Source of the DNA: Peterkaempfera bronchialis
GTDB taxonomy: Bacteria; Actinomycetota; Actinomycetes; Streptomycetales; Streptomycetaceae
NCBI RefSeq assembly: GCF_003258605.2
Contig: NZ_CP031264.1
Span: 4,402,001-4,466,000, forward strand
Direction of reading: 5' to 3'
DNA: 64,000 bases
Below the pieces are notes generated by a model that worked only from the letters and a program-made list of their open reading frames with translations, did not search any database and was not told the DNA's origin. The translations under genes were made by a program, and so were the position numbers. Below are positions 40,673 through 49,150 of the stretch, piece after piece. How positions within the stretch are numbered: position 1 is the stretch's first letter; the number at the start of each line of letters is the position of its first letter.

Positions 40673-41662
40673 ATGCTCCGCTTCCTCCTCCGGCGCTCCG
40701 TCAGCACCGCACTGCTGCTGCTGGTGCTCTCCGCCGTGGTCTTCCTCCTCTTCTACGCATCCCCCGGCGACCCGGCGATCCTGGTCTGCGGCAAGGGCTG
40801 CGACGGCGAGCGGCTGGCCACCGTCCGGCACAAGCTCGGCACCGACCTGCCGCTCTGGCAGCAGTACGGGCACTTCCTCCAGGGCCTGGTGGCCGGCCGC
40901 GACTATGACGCGGGCACCGACATCACGCACTGCGCCGCGCCCTGCTTCGGCTACTCCTTCCAGACCGACCAGCCGGTGCTGGGGATGATCACCAGCAAGC
41001 TGCCGGTGGACATCTCGCTCACCCTGGGCGCCATGGTGATCTGGCTGGTCGTCGGCGTCGGCACCGGGCTGCTGTCGGCGCTGCGGCGCGGCGGCGTCAC
41101 CGAGCGGCTGCTCACCGCCCTCACCCTGGGCGGCATGTCCACCCCGGTCTTTCTGATCGGCCTGCTGCTGATGATGCTCTTCTGTTCCTACCTGGGCTGG
41201 CTGCCCTACCCGCAGTACGTGCCGATCGGCGACGGCCCGGCCCGGTGGGCGGCCAACCTGGTGCTGCCCTGGCTGTCGCTGGCGCTGATCAGCGCCGCCG
41301 CGTACGCCCGGATGACGCGCAGCTCCATGCTGGAAACGCTGGCCGAGGACCACATCCGCACCGCGCGGGCGTATGGGCTCTCCGAGCGGCGCATCGTCGC
41401 GGGGCACGCCCTGCGCGGCGCCCTCACGCCGGTGGTCACGCTGCTGGCGATCGACGTCGGCGGCATGCTGGGCGGCGCCACGCTCACCGAGTCGGTCTTC
41501 GGGTTCGACGGGCTGGGGCGGCTGCTGGTGGACTCGGTCAACCACATCGACCTGCCGGTGGTGGTCGGGGTGACGCTCTTCGCCGCCTTCTTCATCGTGA
41601 TCGCCAACGCCGTCGCGGATGTGCTGTACGCGGTGGCCGACCCGAGGGTGGCCCTGGCATGA
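40673..41662 (+). CDS. ABC transporter permease (DppB/OppB type)
   Basis: 329 residues. The N-terminal helix LRFLLRRSVSTALLLLVLSA is typical of DppB. The EAA loop is EDHIRTARAYGLSERRIVAG, followed by GALTPVVTLLAIDVGGMLGG. An extracytoplasmic segment contains four Cys in CGKGCDGERLATV and THCAAPCFGYSFQTD, which is unusual and may form disulfides. ATG 40673 lies seven bases after the previous stop. The end overlaps the ATPase start by four bases (ATGA). Confidence 0.92.
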   Translation: MLRFLLRRSVSTALLLLVLSAVVFLLFYASPGDPAILVCGKGCDGERLATVRHKLGTDLPLWQQYGHFLQGLVAGRDYDAGTDITHCAAPCFGYSFQTDQPVLGMITSKLPVDISLTLGAMVIWLVVGVGTGLLSALRRGGVTERLLTALTLGGMSTPVFLIGLLLMMLFCSYLGWLPYPQYVPIGDGPARWAANLVLPWLSLALISAAAYARMTRSSMLETLAEDHIRTARAYGLSERRIVAGHALRGALTPVVTLLAIDVGGMLGGATLTESVFGFDGLGRLLVDSVNHIDLPVVVGVTLFAAFFIVIANAVADVLYAVADPRVALA

Positions 41663-43449
41663 CGGACGAGCTGCTGCCGGACGAGGCTCTTGTGGCTGTG
41701 CGCGACCTGCGGGTCGCCTTCCCCTCGGCGACCGGCTCGGCGACCGGCGCCGTCACCGCCGTGGACGGCCTCTCCTTCTCGCTCCGGGCGGGCCGCTCGC
41801 TGGGCCTGGTGGGGGAGTCCGGCTCCGGCAAGAGCACGGCCGCCTTTGCGCTGCTCGGGATGCACCGGGGCACCGGCGCGGAGGTCTCGGGCAGCGTACG
41901 GGTGGCCGGGACGGAGGTGAACACCGCGACCGACGGCGAACTGCGGCGGCTGCGCGGCAACCGGATCGCCATGGTCTTCCAGGACCCGCTCTCCGCCCTG
42001 GACCCCTTCTGGTCGGTCGGCGACCAGATCGCGGAGGTCCACCGGGTGCACACCGGCGCCTCCCGCCGGGCGGCTCGGGCGCGGGCCGTGCGGATGCTGG
42101 ACCGGGTGGGCATCCCCGACGCGGCGCGGCGGGCCGGGGCCCATCCGCATGAGTTCTCCGGCGGTATGCGGCAGCGGGCGCTGATCGCCATGGCGCTGGC
42201 CTGCGAACCCGAGGTGCTGGTCGCCGACGAACCCACCACCGCGCTGGATGTCACCGTGCAGGCGCAGATCCTGGACCTGCTGCACGACCTGCGGCAGGAG
42301 ACCGGCATGGCGCTGCTGCTGGTCACCCATGACCTGGGCGTGGTGGCCGGGGCCACCGACGAGGTGCTGGTGATGCAGGGTGGCCGCGCGGTCGAGCGGG
42401 GCGGCGTGGAGTCCGTGCTGCGCGCCCCCGGACAGCCGTACACCAGGGAGCTGATCGCGGCGGTCCCGCGCCTGGAGTCCCCGCGCCGGGAGCCGGCGGA
42501 TGTGGCGGCGGAGGACGGCGGGGTGCTGTTGCGGGTCGAGGAGCTGCATCGGCACTACCCGGCGCCGCGCGGCGCTGCCGATTCCGCCGATTCCGCCGGT
42601 CCCGCCGCCGGGCTGGGGCGGCTGCTCGGGCGGCGGCCGGTGCACCGTGCGGTGGACGGCGTCACGCTGGAGGTGCGGCGCGGCGAGACGCTGGGCATCG
42701 TCGGCGAGAGCGGCAGCGGCAAGACCACCCTCGGCCGGATGATGGTGCGGCTGCTGGAACCCACCTCCGGCCGCATCCTCTTCGAGGGCCGGGACCTCGC
42801 CCGGGCCGGTGAGCGCGCGCTGCGGCCGGTCCGGCGGGACCTCCAGATGGTCTTCCAGGACCCGGTCTCCTCGCTCAACCCGCGCCGCTCCATCGGCGAC
42901 TCCATCGCCGAACCGCTGCTGGCGGCCGGGTCCGGCGGCGCTGAGGCCCGGGCCGAGGCGCGCGAGCTGCTGGAGCGGGTCGGGCTGCCCGCCGCCTGGT
43001 ACGACCGCTATCCGCACGAGTTCTCCGGCGGGCAGCGCCAGCGGGTGGGCATCGCGCGGGCGCTGGCGGTACGGCCCAAGCTGATCGTCTGCGACGAGCC
43101 GGTCTCCGCGCTGGACGTCTCCACCCAGGCGCAGGTGGTGCGGCTGCTGGGCGAACTCCAGCGGGACCTCGGGCTGACCCTGGTCTTCATCGCCCATGAC
43201 CTGGCGGTGGTCCGGCAGGTCAGCGACCGGGTGGCGGTGATGCGGCAGGGGCAGGTGGTGGAGCAGGGCGACGCCGACACGGTGTACGACTCCCCGCAGC
43301 ACCCCTACACCCGCCGGCTGCTGGCGGCCGTACCGGTGCTGGACCCGGCCGAGTCGACGGCCCGCCGGCAGGCCCGCCGGGCCCTGCGCAGCCTGGACGG
43401 CGACGCGGACGGCGACGCGGACCGCGCCGGGAGCGTGGCGATGGCCTGA
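41659..43449 (+). CDS. Fused dual ABC transporter ATPase (DppD-DppF type)
   Basis: 596 residues combining two ATP-binding domains. The first has Walker [16 protein letters not shown], signature FSGGMRQR and Walker [12 protein letters not shown]. The second has [23 protein letters not shown] and [12 protein letters not shown], each with its H-loop. Both C-terminal extensions carry the oligopeptide-family tail ([13 protein letters not shown] and [13 protein letters not shown]). Both sites look competent. The gene completes a four-gene importer: binding protein, two permeases, ATPase. The C-terminus ends in a GDADGDAD repeat. Confidence 0.93.
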   Translation: MTDELLPDEALVAVRDLRVAFPSATGSATGAVTAVDGLSFSLRAGRSLGLVGESGSGKSTAAFALLGMHRGTGAEVSGSVRVAGTEVNTATDGELRRLRGNRIAMVFQDPLSALDPFWSVGDQIAEVHRVHTGASRRAARARAVRMLDRVGIPDAARRAGAHPHEFSGGMRQRALIAMALACEPEVLVADEPTTALDVTVQAQILDLLHDLRQETGMALLLVTHDLGVVAGATDEVLVMQGGRAVERGGVESVLRAPGQPYTRELIAAVPRLESPRREPADVAAEDGGVLLRVEELHRHYPAPRGAADSADSAGPAAGLGRLLGRRPVHRAVDGVTLEVRRGETLGIVGESGSGKTTLGRMMVRLLEPTSGRILFEGRDLARAGERALRPVRRDLQMVFQDPVSSLNPRRSIGDSIAEPLLAAGSGGAEARAEARELLERVGLPAAWYDRYPHEFSGGQRQRVGIARALAVRPKLIVCDEPVSALDVSTQAQVVRLLGELQRDLGLTLVFIAHDLAVVRQVSDRVAVMRQGQVVEQGDADTVYDSPQHPYTRRLLAAVPVLDPAESTARRQARRALRSLDGDADGDADRAGSVAMA

Positions 43450-43733
43450 GAGCGGGACCGGGTGTGTGCAGAGGGGTGCCGTCGGCGGGGGCAGAGGTTA
43501 CCGACATTCACTCCTTCAGGTGGCGATCACGCAGGTGACCGACGAACTGTCAGTAGTCGCACCTACCGTCTTGGTGTCGGACCGAACAGGCGTCGGGGCA
43601 CGCCTCATCGCGGTTCCGTGGCATGCGTGGTGGAGGCGGGCCCGGTGGGCCCTGGGGCGCGGCGGATCCGCCGCGCGGTGTCGCTGTACCCGTTCGATCC
43701 CTCTCGCCGCCCTGGACTGCCTTGGAGGTCGTT

Positions 43734-45098
43734 GTGCGCATTGCGCTGCTCACCGAGAGTGCCGATCCCGGCACTGTCCGGTGGTGCGAACGGCTGGTCC
43801 GCAGCCTGCCCGAGTACGCCTTCCAACACGTCGGGCCGGGTCCGCGCCGACCCCATCCCCGTCGAGGTCCGCGCGGGCGGGCCCGGGTCCGCTGCCTGCG
43901 CTCCTATGAGGCGCTGGTGCGCGCGCTGGTCGACCCCCGGGAGAGCGACGGGTTCCCCGCAGCGCTGTACGCCCTGGCCGAGTCGGCCGGCGACCGGGGC
44001 CTCGCCGCCGCCCTGCCCGCGCCCGACGACGCGCAGCGGGTGCTGGAGCGGGCCTGGCGGTCCCCGGGCGCGGGAGAGGCGGCGGCCGACCCGACGGTCC
44101 GCGATGTACTGACCGCCGCCGACCTGCTGGATCGCTGCCTACGGCCCGCCGCCGTGCCCTGGTGCCGGGATGCTGCGGACCCACCCGACCTCTGCCATGT
44201 CGTGGACGGCGGGCCCACCGCCCTTCCGGCCCTGCTTGCCCGGCGGCTGCACGGCACCCCGTTCGTGGTCAGCGACCGCCGACTGCATCTGCGGGAGCAG
44301 TACCTCGACCGCACGGCCGGGCAGCACCGCACGCCGGGGCGGGCGCTGCTGCTCACCTTCCTCCGGCTGCTGGCGCAGGAGACCGGGCGGCAGGCCGCGC
44401 TGACCCTCCCGGCCGACGAGCACAGCCTGCGCTGGCAGCAGCGGTGCGGCGCCGACCCGGCCAGGACGCGGCTGGTCCGCGACGGCATCGCGGACCCCGG
44501 CCACCCCGCCGCCGGTCCCGAGCCGGAGGCCCCGACACTGCTCTGGGTGCGTACCCCGGGTGACACCTGCCCGCCCGAGGCGCTGCGGGCCGCCTTCGCC
44601 CGGGTACGGGAGCAGGTCCCCGCCGCCCAGCTGCGGATGTACGACGCCGAGCCGACGGACCCGCCGGGACCGGGGCTGGTGTACGGCGAGGGCAGTGTGG
44701 TGCTGCTGCCCGCGCCTGCCCTGCCCCGGCCCGAGCCGCTGGTTGCGGCGATGCTCAGCGGCCGGGCCGTGATCGCCGGGGACCTCGGGGTCGCTCGGGA
44801 GGTGGTCGGCCCCGCCGGGCTGCTGATCCCGCCCGGCGACCCGCAGGCCCTGGCCGACGCCTGCACCGCCCTGCTGTGCGACCCGGAGCGCCGCGCCCGG
44901 TTGGGTACGGCCGGCCGGCAGCGGGCCCAGGAGCTCTACTCGGCCGAGGCTGCCGCCGACGCCTTTCGCACGGCCTACCTCGACGCCGTCTCCCGCTGGC
45001 CCGCCTTCCCCACCGCCGGCGGCCGGACGGCGGAGCCCTTCGCCCGCCCCGCCGAATACTGGGCGGCCGCCCCACTCCCCGAACGGGAGACCGCATGA
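43734..45098 (+). CDS. Glycosyltransferase family 4, PelF-like (DUF3492)
   Basis: 454 residues. The N-terminal domain starts VRIALLTESADPGTVRWCER, the PelF/DUF3492 pattern. The C-terminal GT-B domain has a short LLWVRTPGDTCPPEALRAAF segment, then AAMLSGRAVIAGDLGVAREV and GLLIPPGDPQALADACTALL, the GT4 donor-binding region. It probably builds a surface or exopolysaccharide. The usual E-x7-E pair is weak here, with only one clear acidic position, so activity needs proof. GTG 43734 has GGAGG six bases upstream. The stop overlaps the next ORF (ATGA), starting a coupled operon with a membrane protein and an epimerase. Confidence 0.82.
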   Translation: MRIALLTESADPGTVRWCERLVRSLPEYAFQHVGPGPRRPHPRRGPRGRARVRCLRSYEALVRALVDPRESDGFPAALYALAESAGDRGLAAALPAPDDAQRVLERAWRSPGAGEAAADPTVRDVLTAADLLDRCLRPAAVPWCRDAADPPDLCHVVDGGPTALPALLARRLHGTPFVVSDRRLHLREQYLDRTAGQHRTPGRALLLTFLRLLAQETGRQAALTLPADEHSLRWQQRCGADPARTRLVRDGIADPGHPAAGPEPEAPTLLWVRTPGDTCPPEALRAAFARVREQVPAAQLRMYDAEPTDPPGPGLVYGEGSVVLLPAPALPRPEPLVAAMLSGRAVIAGDLGVAREVVGPAGLLIPPGDPQALADACTALLCDPERRARLGTAGRQRAQELYSAEAAADAFRTAYLDAVSRWPAFPTAGGRTAEPFARPAEYWAAAPLPERETA

Positions 45099-45562
45099 CC
45101 CCCCGCTGCCCCACCCCCGCCCGCCGTGGCCCGGCTGCCCGCCGCACTGCCGTCGCCTGCTGCGGCCCGGCTGCCTGCCGCCCCATTCCCGTCCGCCGCG
45201 CCCTGGCTGCCCGCCGCCCGACCGCCGTCTGCTGTGGCACCGCTGCCCGCCGTACCGCTCTCGTTCGCCGTGGCCTGGCTGCTCGCCGTACCGCCGTCGT
45301 CTGCTGCGGCCCGGCTGCCTGTCGCACTGCCGCCGTTAGGTATGGCGCGGCTGCTCGCCGTACCGCCGTCATTCGGTGTGGCACCGCTGCCCGCCGTACT
45401 GCCGTCGTCCGGTGTGGGCCCTTTGCCCGCCGCCTGACCGCCGTCCGGTGCGGCATTCCCGTGGTCCGGCCGGGGAGACCGCTCGCCGCCGCATCCGACC
45501 GGGAGACCGGCATGACCTTGACCCCTGTGCAGGTTGGGACCCGTCCGGAGGGAGCCCGATGA
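45095..45562 (+). CDS. Tandem-repeat ORF inside the glycosyltransferase operon
   Basis: 155 codons, joined by four-base ATGA overlaps to both the glycosyltransferase before it and the membrane protein after it, which supports translation. Residues 10-117 are nine 12-residue repeats of the type CCGPAACRTAAV or RCGTAARRTAVV, rich in Arg, Ala and Cys, encoded by a 36-base tandem repeat. The tail, ETGMTLTPVQVGTRPEGAR, is not repetitive. All three plus-strand frames are open through most of the array, so coding is not proven by openness. No homologue is known to me. It may be an expanded linker or a small gene swollen by repeats. Confidence 0.4.
   Translation: MTPRCPTPARRGPAARRTAVACCGPAACRPIPVRRALAARRPTAVCCGTAARRTALVRRGLAARRTAVVCCGPAACRTAAVRYGAAARRTAVIRCGTAARRTAVVRCGPFARRLTAVRCGIPVVRPGRPLAAASDRETGMTLTPVQVGTRPEGAR
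45122..45466. repeat. 36-bp tandem repeat, about 9.5 copies
   Basis: Units start at 45122, 45158, 45194 and so on every 36 bases to 45446, with 70-90% similarity by eye. The array is flanked on both sides by near-identical sequence: GGGAGACCGCATGACC on the left (about 45085-45100) and GGGAGACCGGCATGACC on the right (about 45498-45514). That is the pattern expected if it expanded within a duplicated junction. Confidence 0.9.
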
Positions 45563-46725
45563 GCGCCCACCGGCCCAGGCTCCCCGAGGGCGACCCGGTG
45601 CGCCGCCTCATGGAACGCCACCGCGAACTCTGCGAGACCGCCACCCACCCGCTGGAGATCGCCGCCGGGCTGGAGGCGGCCGGAGTGGGGCCCGCAGCGG
45701 TCGCTCGCTGCCGTCACGCCGATGTCTTCTCGCTCGCCGAGGAGCTGTACGCCAGGGTCCCCCGGCGGCCCGCCGCCCTGGGAGCTGCCGGTGCGGCCGA
45801 CCCCTGGCGGCGCCGCGCCGGGGCGAGCCTGCTCGCCGCCGTGCTCTATGCGCTGCCCTGCGGCGCCTTCGCCGCGATCAGGGCGGTGGCACCGCAGTCC
45901 TCGCCGCTGGCGCTGCTCTCGGCCGCCGCCGTCGCCGGGGTCTGGTACGCCGCGACGGCGCTGGAGACCGCCCGCTGGCAGGGCGGCGGCGGCCGCAGCC
46001 ACACCGGTCCGCCCGGTCCGCAGCCGACCCTGCGGGCGATCTCTGCGGCGGGCATCGGCGCGGTGCTGGTGATGCCGCTGGTGCTGCCCTTCGCCGGTGC
46101 GGGCGACCCCGCCCCGCCGACGGCCCCGGCCGCCCTGGCGGTCGGCATGGGGGCGGCCGAGTGGTGCGCCCGCTGGTTCCGGCACACCGGGCAGGTCCAT
46201 CTGGACACGGCGGCCACGCGCCGTGAGTTCCGCCGCCGGATGGCCCCGGTGCTGCCGGTGGCCGTGGCCCTGCACCTGGGCGCCGTCGCCCTGCTCACCT
46301 GGGCGGTGCTCGCCCTACTGCCGCCGCACGGCGCGGCGGGCTCCTTCGGCGGGCCGCAGTGGGCGGCGCAGACCGCCGCCGCGCTGCTGCTGGTCCTCGT
46401 CCTGTTGCTGCTCCGCTGCGGCCGTACCGGGCCCGCCGCCGCCGGGCCGGCCCTGGCGGTCGCCTGCACCGGCCTGCTGCTGGCGGTGCGGACGCTGCCC
46501 TGGGACCTCCCCGGACGCGCCCTGCTCACCGCGTACGACCCGGTGGCCGTCCCCCTGGTCGGCTGCGGGGCGGCCGGGGCGCTGCTGCTCCCCTGGGCCT
46601 GGGTCGCGCTCACCCGCCCCGGGGCCCATCGCGGTGCGCCGCCGCCCCCGGACCCGTCACCGACCCCTGCTCGATCCGGGCTCCCCGCCCGGACCCCGCT
46701 CACGGAAGGACCTACCCCCTCATGA
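45559..46725 (+). CDS. Polytopic membrane protein of unknown function
   Basis: 388 residues. A cytoplasmic N-terminus of about 85 residues (RRLMERHRELCETATHPLEI) is followed by eight or so hydrophobic segments, for example SLLAAVLYALPCGAFAAIRA and AALLLVLVLLLLRCGRTGP. I do not recognise a family. Position between a PelF-like glycosyltransferase and a sugar epimerase, with four-base overlaps on both sides, suggests a role in polysaccharide synthesis or export, perhaps like the PelG-type membrane partner of PelF. That is inference from context only. Confidence 0.75.
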   Translation: MSAHRPRLPEGDPVRRLMERHRELCETATHPLEIAAGLEAAGVGPAAVARCRHADVFSLAEELYARVPRRPAALGAAGAADPWRRRAGASLLAAVLYALPCGAFAAIRAVAPQSSPLALLSAAAVAGVWYAATALETARWQGGGGRSHTGPPGPQPTLRAISAAGIGAVLVMPLVLPFAGAGDPAPPTAPAALAVGMGAAEWCARWFRHTGQVHLDTAATRREFRRRMAPVLPVAVALHLGAVALLTWAVLALLPPHGAAGSFGGPQWAAQTAAALLLVLVLLLLRCGRTGPAAAGPALAVACTGLLLAVRTLPWDLPGRALLTAYDPVAVPLVGCGAAGALLLPWAWVALTRPGAHRGAPPPPDPSPTPARSGLPARTPLTEGPTPS

Positions 46726-47672
46726 GGGTGCTGCTGCTGGGCGCGGACGGCTTCATCGGCCGCCGCGTCGCCGACCGACTGCTCGCCGACCCCGAGCTCC
46801 AGGTCACCGTCCTCGGTCGGCGCGACACGGCGGACATCCGCTTCGACCTCGCCGCCGGCAGCCCGGGAGCGCTGGCCCGCTTCCTCGACGCGGTGATGCC
46901 CCGGGTGATCATCAACTGCGCCGGTGCCACCTATGGCAGCCCCCGCACCCTGACCCGCAGCAACACCGTGGCGGTGGCCACCGTCTGCGAGGCCGTCCGG
47001 CGCAGCCACGAGCCCGCCCGCCTGATCCATGTGGGGTCCGCCGCCGAGTACGGACCGGGTCCCGTGGGCAGCCCCATCCCGGAGAGCGCCGAGCCGCGCC
47101 CTGTCGGCCCGTATGGCGTGACCAAGCTGGCCGGTACCGAGCTGGTGCTCTCCTCCGGGCTGGACGCGGCGGTGCTGCGGGTCTTCGACGCGGTCGGTCC
47201 CGGGCTGCCCACCGGCTCGCTCTTCGGCCGCCTCGCGGAGGGGCTGCGGCGCGCTCTGGAGCGCGGCGACTCCCAACTGCGCACCGCCGACCTGTCGGCC
47301 TACCGCGACTTCGTGGACGTCCGGGACGTGGCGCGGGCCGTGCAGGCGGCTGCGGTGTCGGCCGCCACCGGTGTGATCAACGTGGGCAGCGGCGCCGGGG
47401 TGCGGGTCCGTGACGCCGCCCAACTGCTGGTCCGCGCCTCCGGGTTCGAGGGCCGCCTGGTGGAGGAGAGCCGCCCCGGCGGTGCCCCGGTGGTCCCGGT
47501 CCCCGCCCCGACCGGCGACACCCCGCCCCCCGAGCCCCGCCCGCTCCCCGACCCCGTTCCCTGGCGTCAGGCCGACATCCGCACCGCCCGCGACCGCCTC
47601 GGCTGGCGTTCCCGTATCCCGCTGGAGGAGTCGCTGGCCGACATCTGGACCGAGACCGCCTGCCGCGTCTGA
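46722..47672 (+). CDS. NAD-dependent epimerase/dehydratase (extended SDR)
   Basis: 316 residues. The Rossmann motif is MRVLLLGADGFIGRRVADRL. The catalytic Y-x-x-x-K is in RPVGPYGVTKLAGTELVL, with the upstream Ser region LIHVGSAAEYG. The later FVDVRDVARAVQAAA and GVINVGSGAGVRVRDAAQLL fit nucleotide-sugar epimerases. It would supply or modify an activated sugar for the glycosyltransferase of the same operon. The ATG overlaps the membrane protein stop (ATGA). A stretch PVPAPTGDTPPPEPRPLPDP near the C-terminus is an unusual Pro-rich insertion. Confidence 0.88.
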   Translation: MRVLLLGADGFIGRRVADRLLADPELQVTVLGRRDTADIRFDLAAGSPGALARFLDAVMPRVIINCAGATYGSPRTLTRSNTVAVATVCEAVRRSHEPARLIHVGSAAEYGPGPVGSPIPESAEPRPVGPYGVTKLAGTELVLSSGLDAAVLRVFDAVGPGLPTGSLFGRLAEGLRRALERGDSQLRTADLSAYRDFVDVRDVARAVQAAAVSAATGVINVGSGAGVRVRDAAQLLVRASGFEGRLVEESRPGGAPVVPVPAPTGDTPPPEPRPLPDPVPWRQADIRTARDRLGWRSRIPLEESLADIWTETACRV

Positions 47673-47690
47673 CCCGGGCGGGCGGGCGGA

Positions 47691-47726
47691 CCGGACAGGC
47701 CGGACAGGCCGGACAGGCCGGGAAGA
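47691..47726. repeat. 9-bp tandem repeat, four perfect copies
   Basis: CCGGACAGG is repeated four times between the epimerase gene and moeZ. Confidence 0.9.
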
Positions 47727-47867
47727 CCAGGCGGACCGGGCGGCGGCGGAGGCGTTCCACCATCCGTCGCCGGACGTCTCGCCCCTCGGACCTGGTGTCT
47801 CGGAATAAGGGTTGGCATGACACTGTTGAGTCGGAGAACAGACGAACTGACGACCATCGGAGTCCCC

Positions 47868-49046
47868 GTGTCGCTGCCACCCCTGGTCGAGCCGGCTGCC
47901 GAGCTCACCGTCGACGAGGTCCGCCGGTACTCCCGCCACCTGATCATCCCGGATGTCGGGATGGACGGGCAGAAGCGGCTCAAGAACGCCAAGGTGCTCT
48001 GTGTGGGCGCCGGCGGTCTCGGCTCGCCGGCGCTGCTGTACATGGCCGCAGCGGGCGTGGGCACCCTGGGCATCATCGAGTTCGACGTCGTGGACGAGTC
48101 GAACCTCCAGCGCCAGGTGATCCACGGCGTGTCCGACATCGGCCGCCCCAAGGCCGAGTCCGCGCGCGACTCGGTCAAGGAGATCAACCCCCTGGTGAAT
48201 GTGGTGCTCCACCAGGAGCGGCTGGACACCTCCAATGTCATGGAGATCTTCTCCCAGTACGACCTGATCGTCGATGGCACGGACAACTTCGCCACCCGCT
48301 ACCTGGTGAACGACGCCGCAGTGCTGCTGGGCAAGCCCTACGTCTGGGGCTCCATCTACCGCTTCGACGGCCAGGCCAGCGTCTTCTGGGCCGAGCACGG
48401 CCCCTGCTACCGCTGCCTCTACCCGGAGGCCCCGCCGCCGGGCATGGTCCCGTCCTGCGCCGAGGGCGGCGTGCTGGGCGTGCTCTGCGCCTCGATCGGC
48501 TCCATCCAGGTCACCGAGGCCATCAAGCTGCTGGCCGGTATCGGCGAGCCGCTGGTCGGCCGGCTGATGATCTACGACGCTCTGGAGATGCAGTACCGCA
48601 CGGTCAAGGTCCGCAAGGACCCCAACTGCGCGCTCTGCGGGGAGAACCCGACGGTCACCGAGCTGATCGATTACGAGGCGTTCTGCGGCGTGGTGTCCGA
48701 GGAGGCCCAGGAGGCCGTCCTCGGTTCGACGATCACTCCCAAGCAGCTCAAGGAGTGGATCGACGACGGTGAGTCCATCGACATCATCGACGTCCGCGAG
48801 CCCAATGAGTACGAGATCGTCTCCATCCCGGGCGCGCGTCTGATCCCCAAGAACGAGTTCCTGATGGGCAACGCCCTCCAGGACCTGCCGCAGGACAAGA
48901 AGATCGTCCTGCACTGCAAGACCGGCGTCCGCTCCGCCGAGGTGCTCGCCGTGCTGAAGTCGGCCGGCTTCGCCGACGCCGTCCACCTCGGCGGCGGCGT
49001 CGTGGGCTGGGTCAACCAGATCGAGCCCGAGAAGCCCATCTACTGA
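47868..49046 (+). CDS. moeZ: Adenylyltransferase/sulfurtransferase MoeZ (ThiF-rhodanese)
   Basis: 392 residues. The N-terminal ThiF/MoeB domain has the nucleotide motif VLCVGAGGLGSPALLYMAAA and the zinc Cys pairs CYRCLYP and CALCG. The C-terminal rhodanese domain carries the persulfide Cys in VLHCKTGVRSAEV. It activates ubiquitin-like sulfur carriers (MoaD, ThiS, CysO) and supplies sulfur for molybdopterin, thiamine and related products. GTG 47868 (VSLPPLVEPAAELTVDEV) matches remembered homologues. ATG 47817, with AAGGG upstream, is an alternative that adds 17 residues. Rv3206c occupies the same context in mycobacteria. Confidence 0.95.
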   Translation: MSLPPLVEPAAELTVDEVRRYSRHLIIPDVGMDGQKRLKNAKVLCVGAGGLGSPALLYMAAAGVGTLGIIEFDVVDESNLQRQVIHGVSDIGRPKAESARDSVKEINPLVNVVLHQERLDTSNVMEIFSQYDLIVDGTDNFATRYLVNDAAVLLGKPYVWGSIYRFDGQASVFWAEHGPCYRCLYPEAPPPGMVPSCAEGGVLGVLCASIGSIQVTEAIKLLAGIGEPLVGRLMIYDALEMQYRTVKVRKDPNCALCGENPTVTELIDYEAFCGVVSEEAQEAVLGSTITPKQLKEWIDDGESIDIIDVREPNEYEIVSIPGARLIPKNEFLMGNALQDLPQDKKIVLHCKTGVRSAEVLAVLKSAGFADAVHLGGGVVGWVNQIEPEKPIY

Positions 49047-49070
49047 CAGCGCGCCGACACCGCGCCCCGT

Positions 49071-49118
49071 CAGGGCCCGCCCTTCCGCCCCGCAGCTGCG
49101 GGGGAGGGGCGGGCCCTG
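49071..49118 (+). terminator. Terminator after moeZ
   Basis: Perfect 12-base arms CAGGGCCCGCCC (49071-49082) and GGGCGGGCCCTG (49107-49118) lie 24 bases past the moeZ stop, with a further inner GCAGCTGC palindrome in the loop. Confidence 0.8.
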
Positions 49119-49150
49119 GTGCGTCCGGGCGGACCCGGATAATCGCTGCG

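Noticed and set aside
45126-45437. Alternative frame ARLPAAL-type repeat ORF
   Set aside because: All plus-strand frames through the 36-bp array are open. Only the frame with ATGA overlaps to both neighbours has contextual support.
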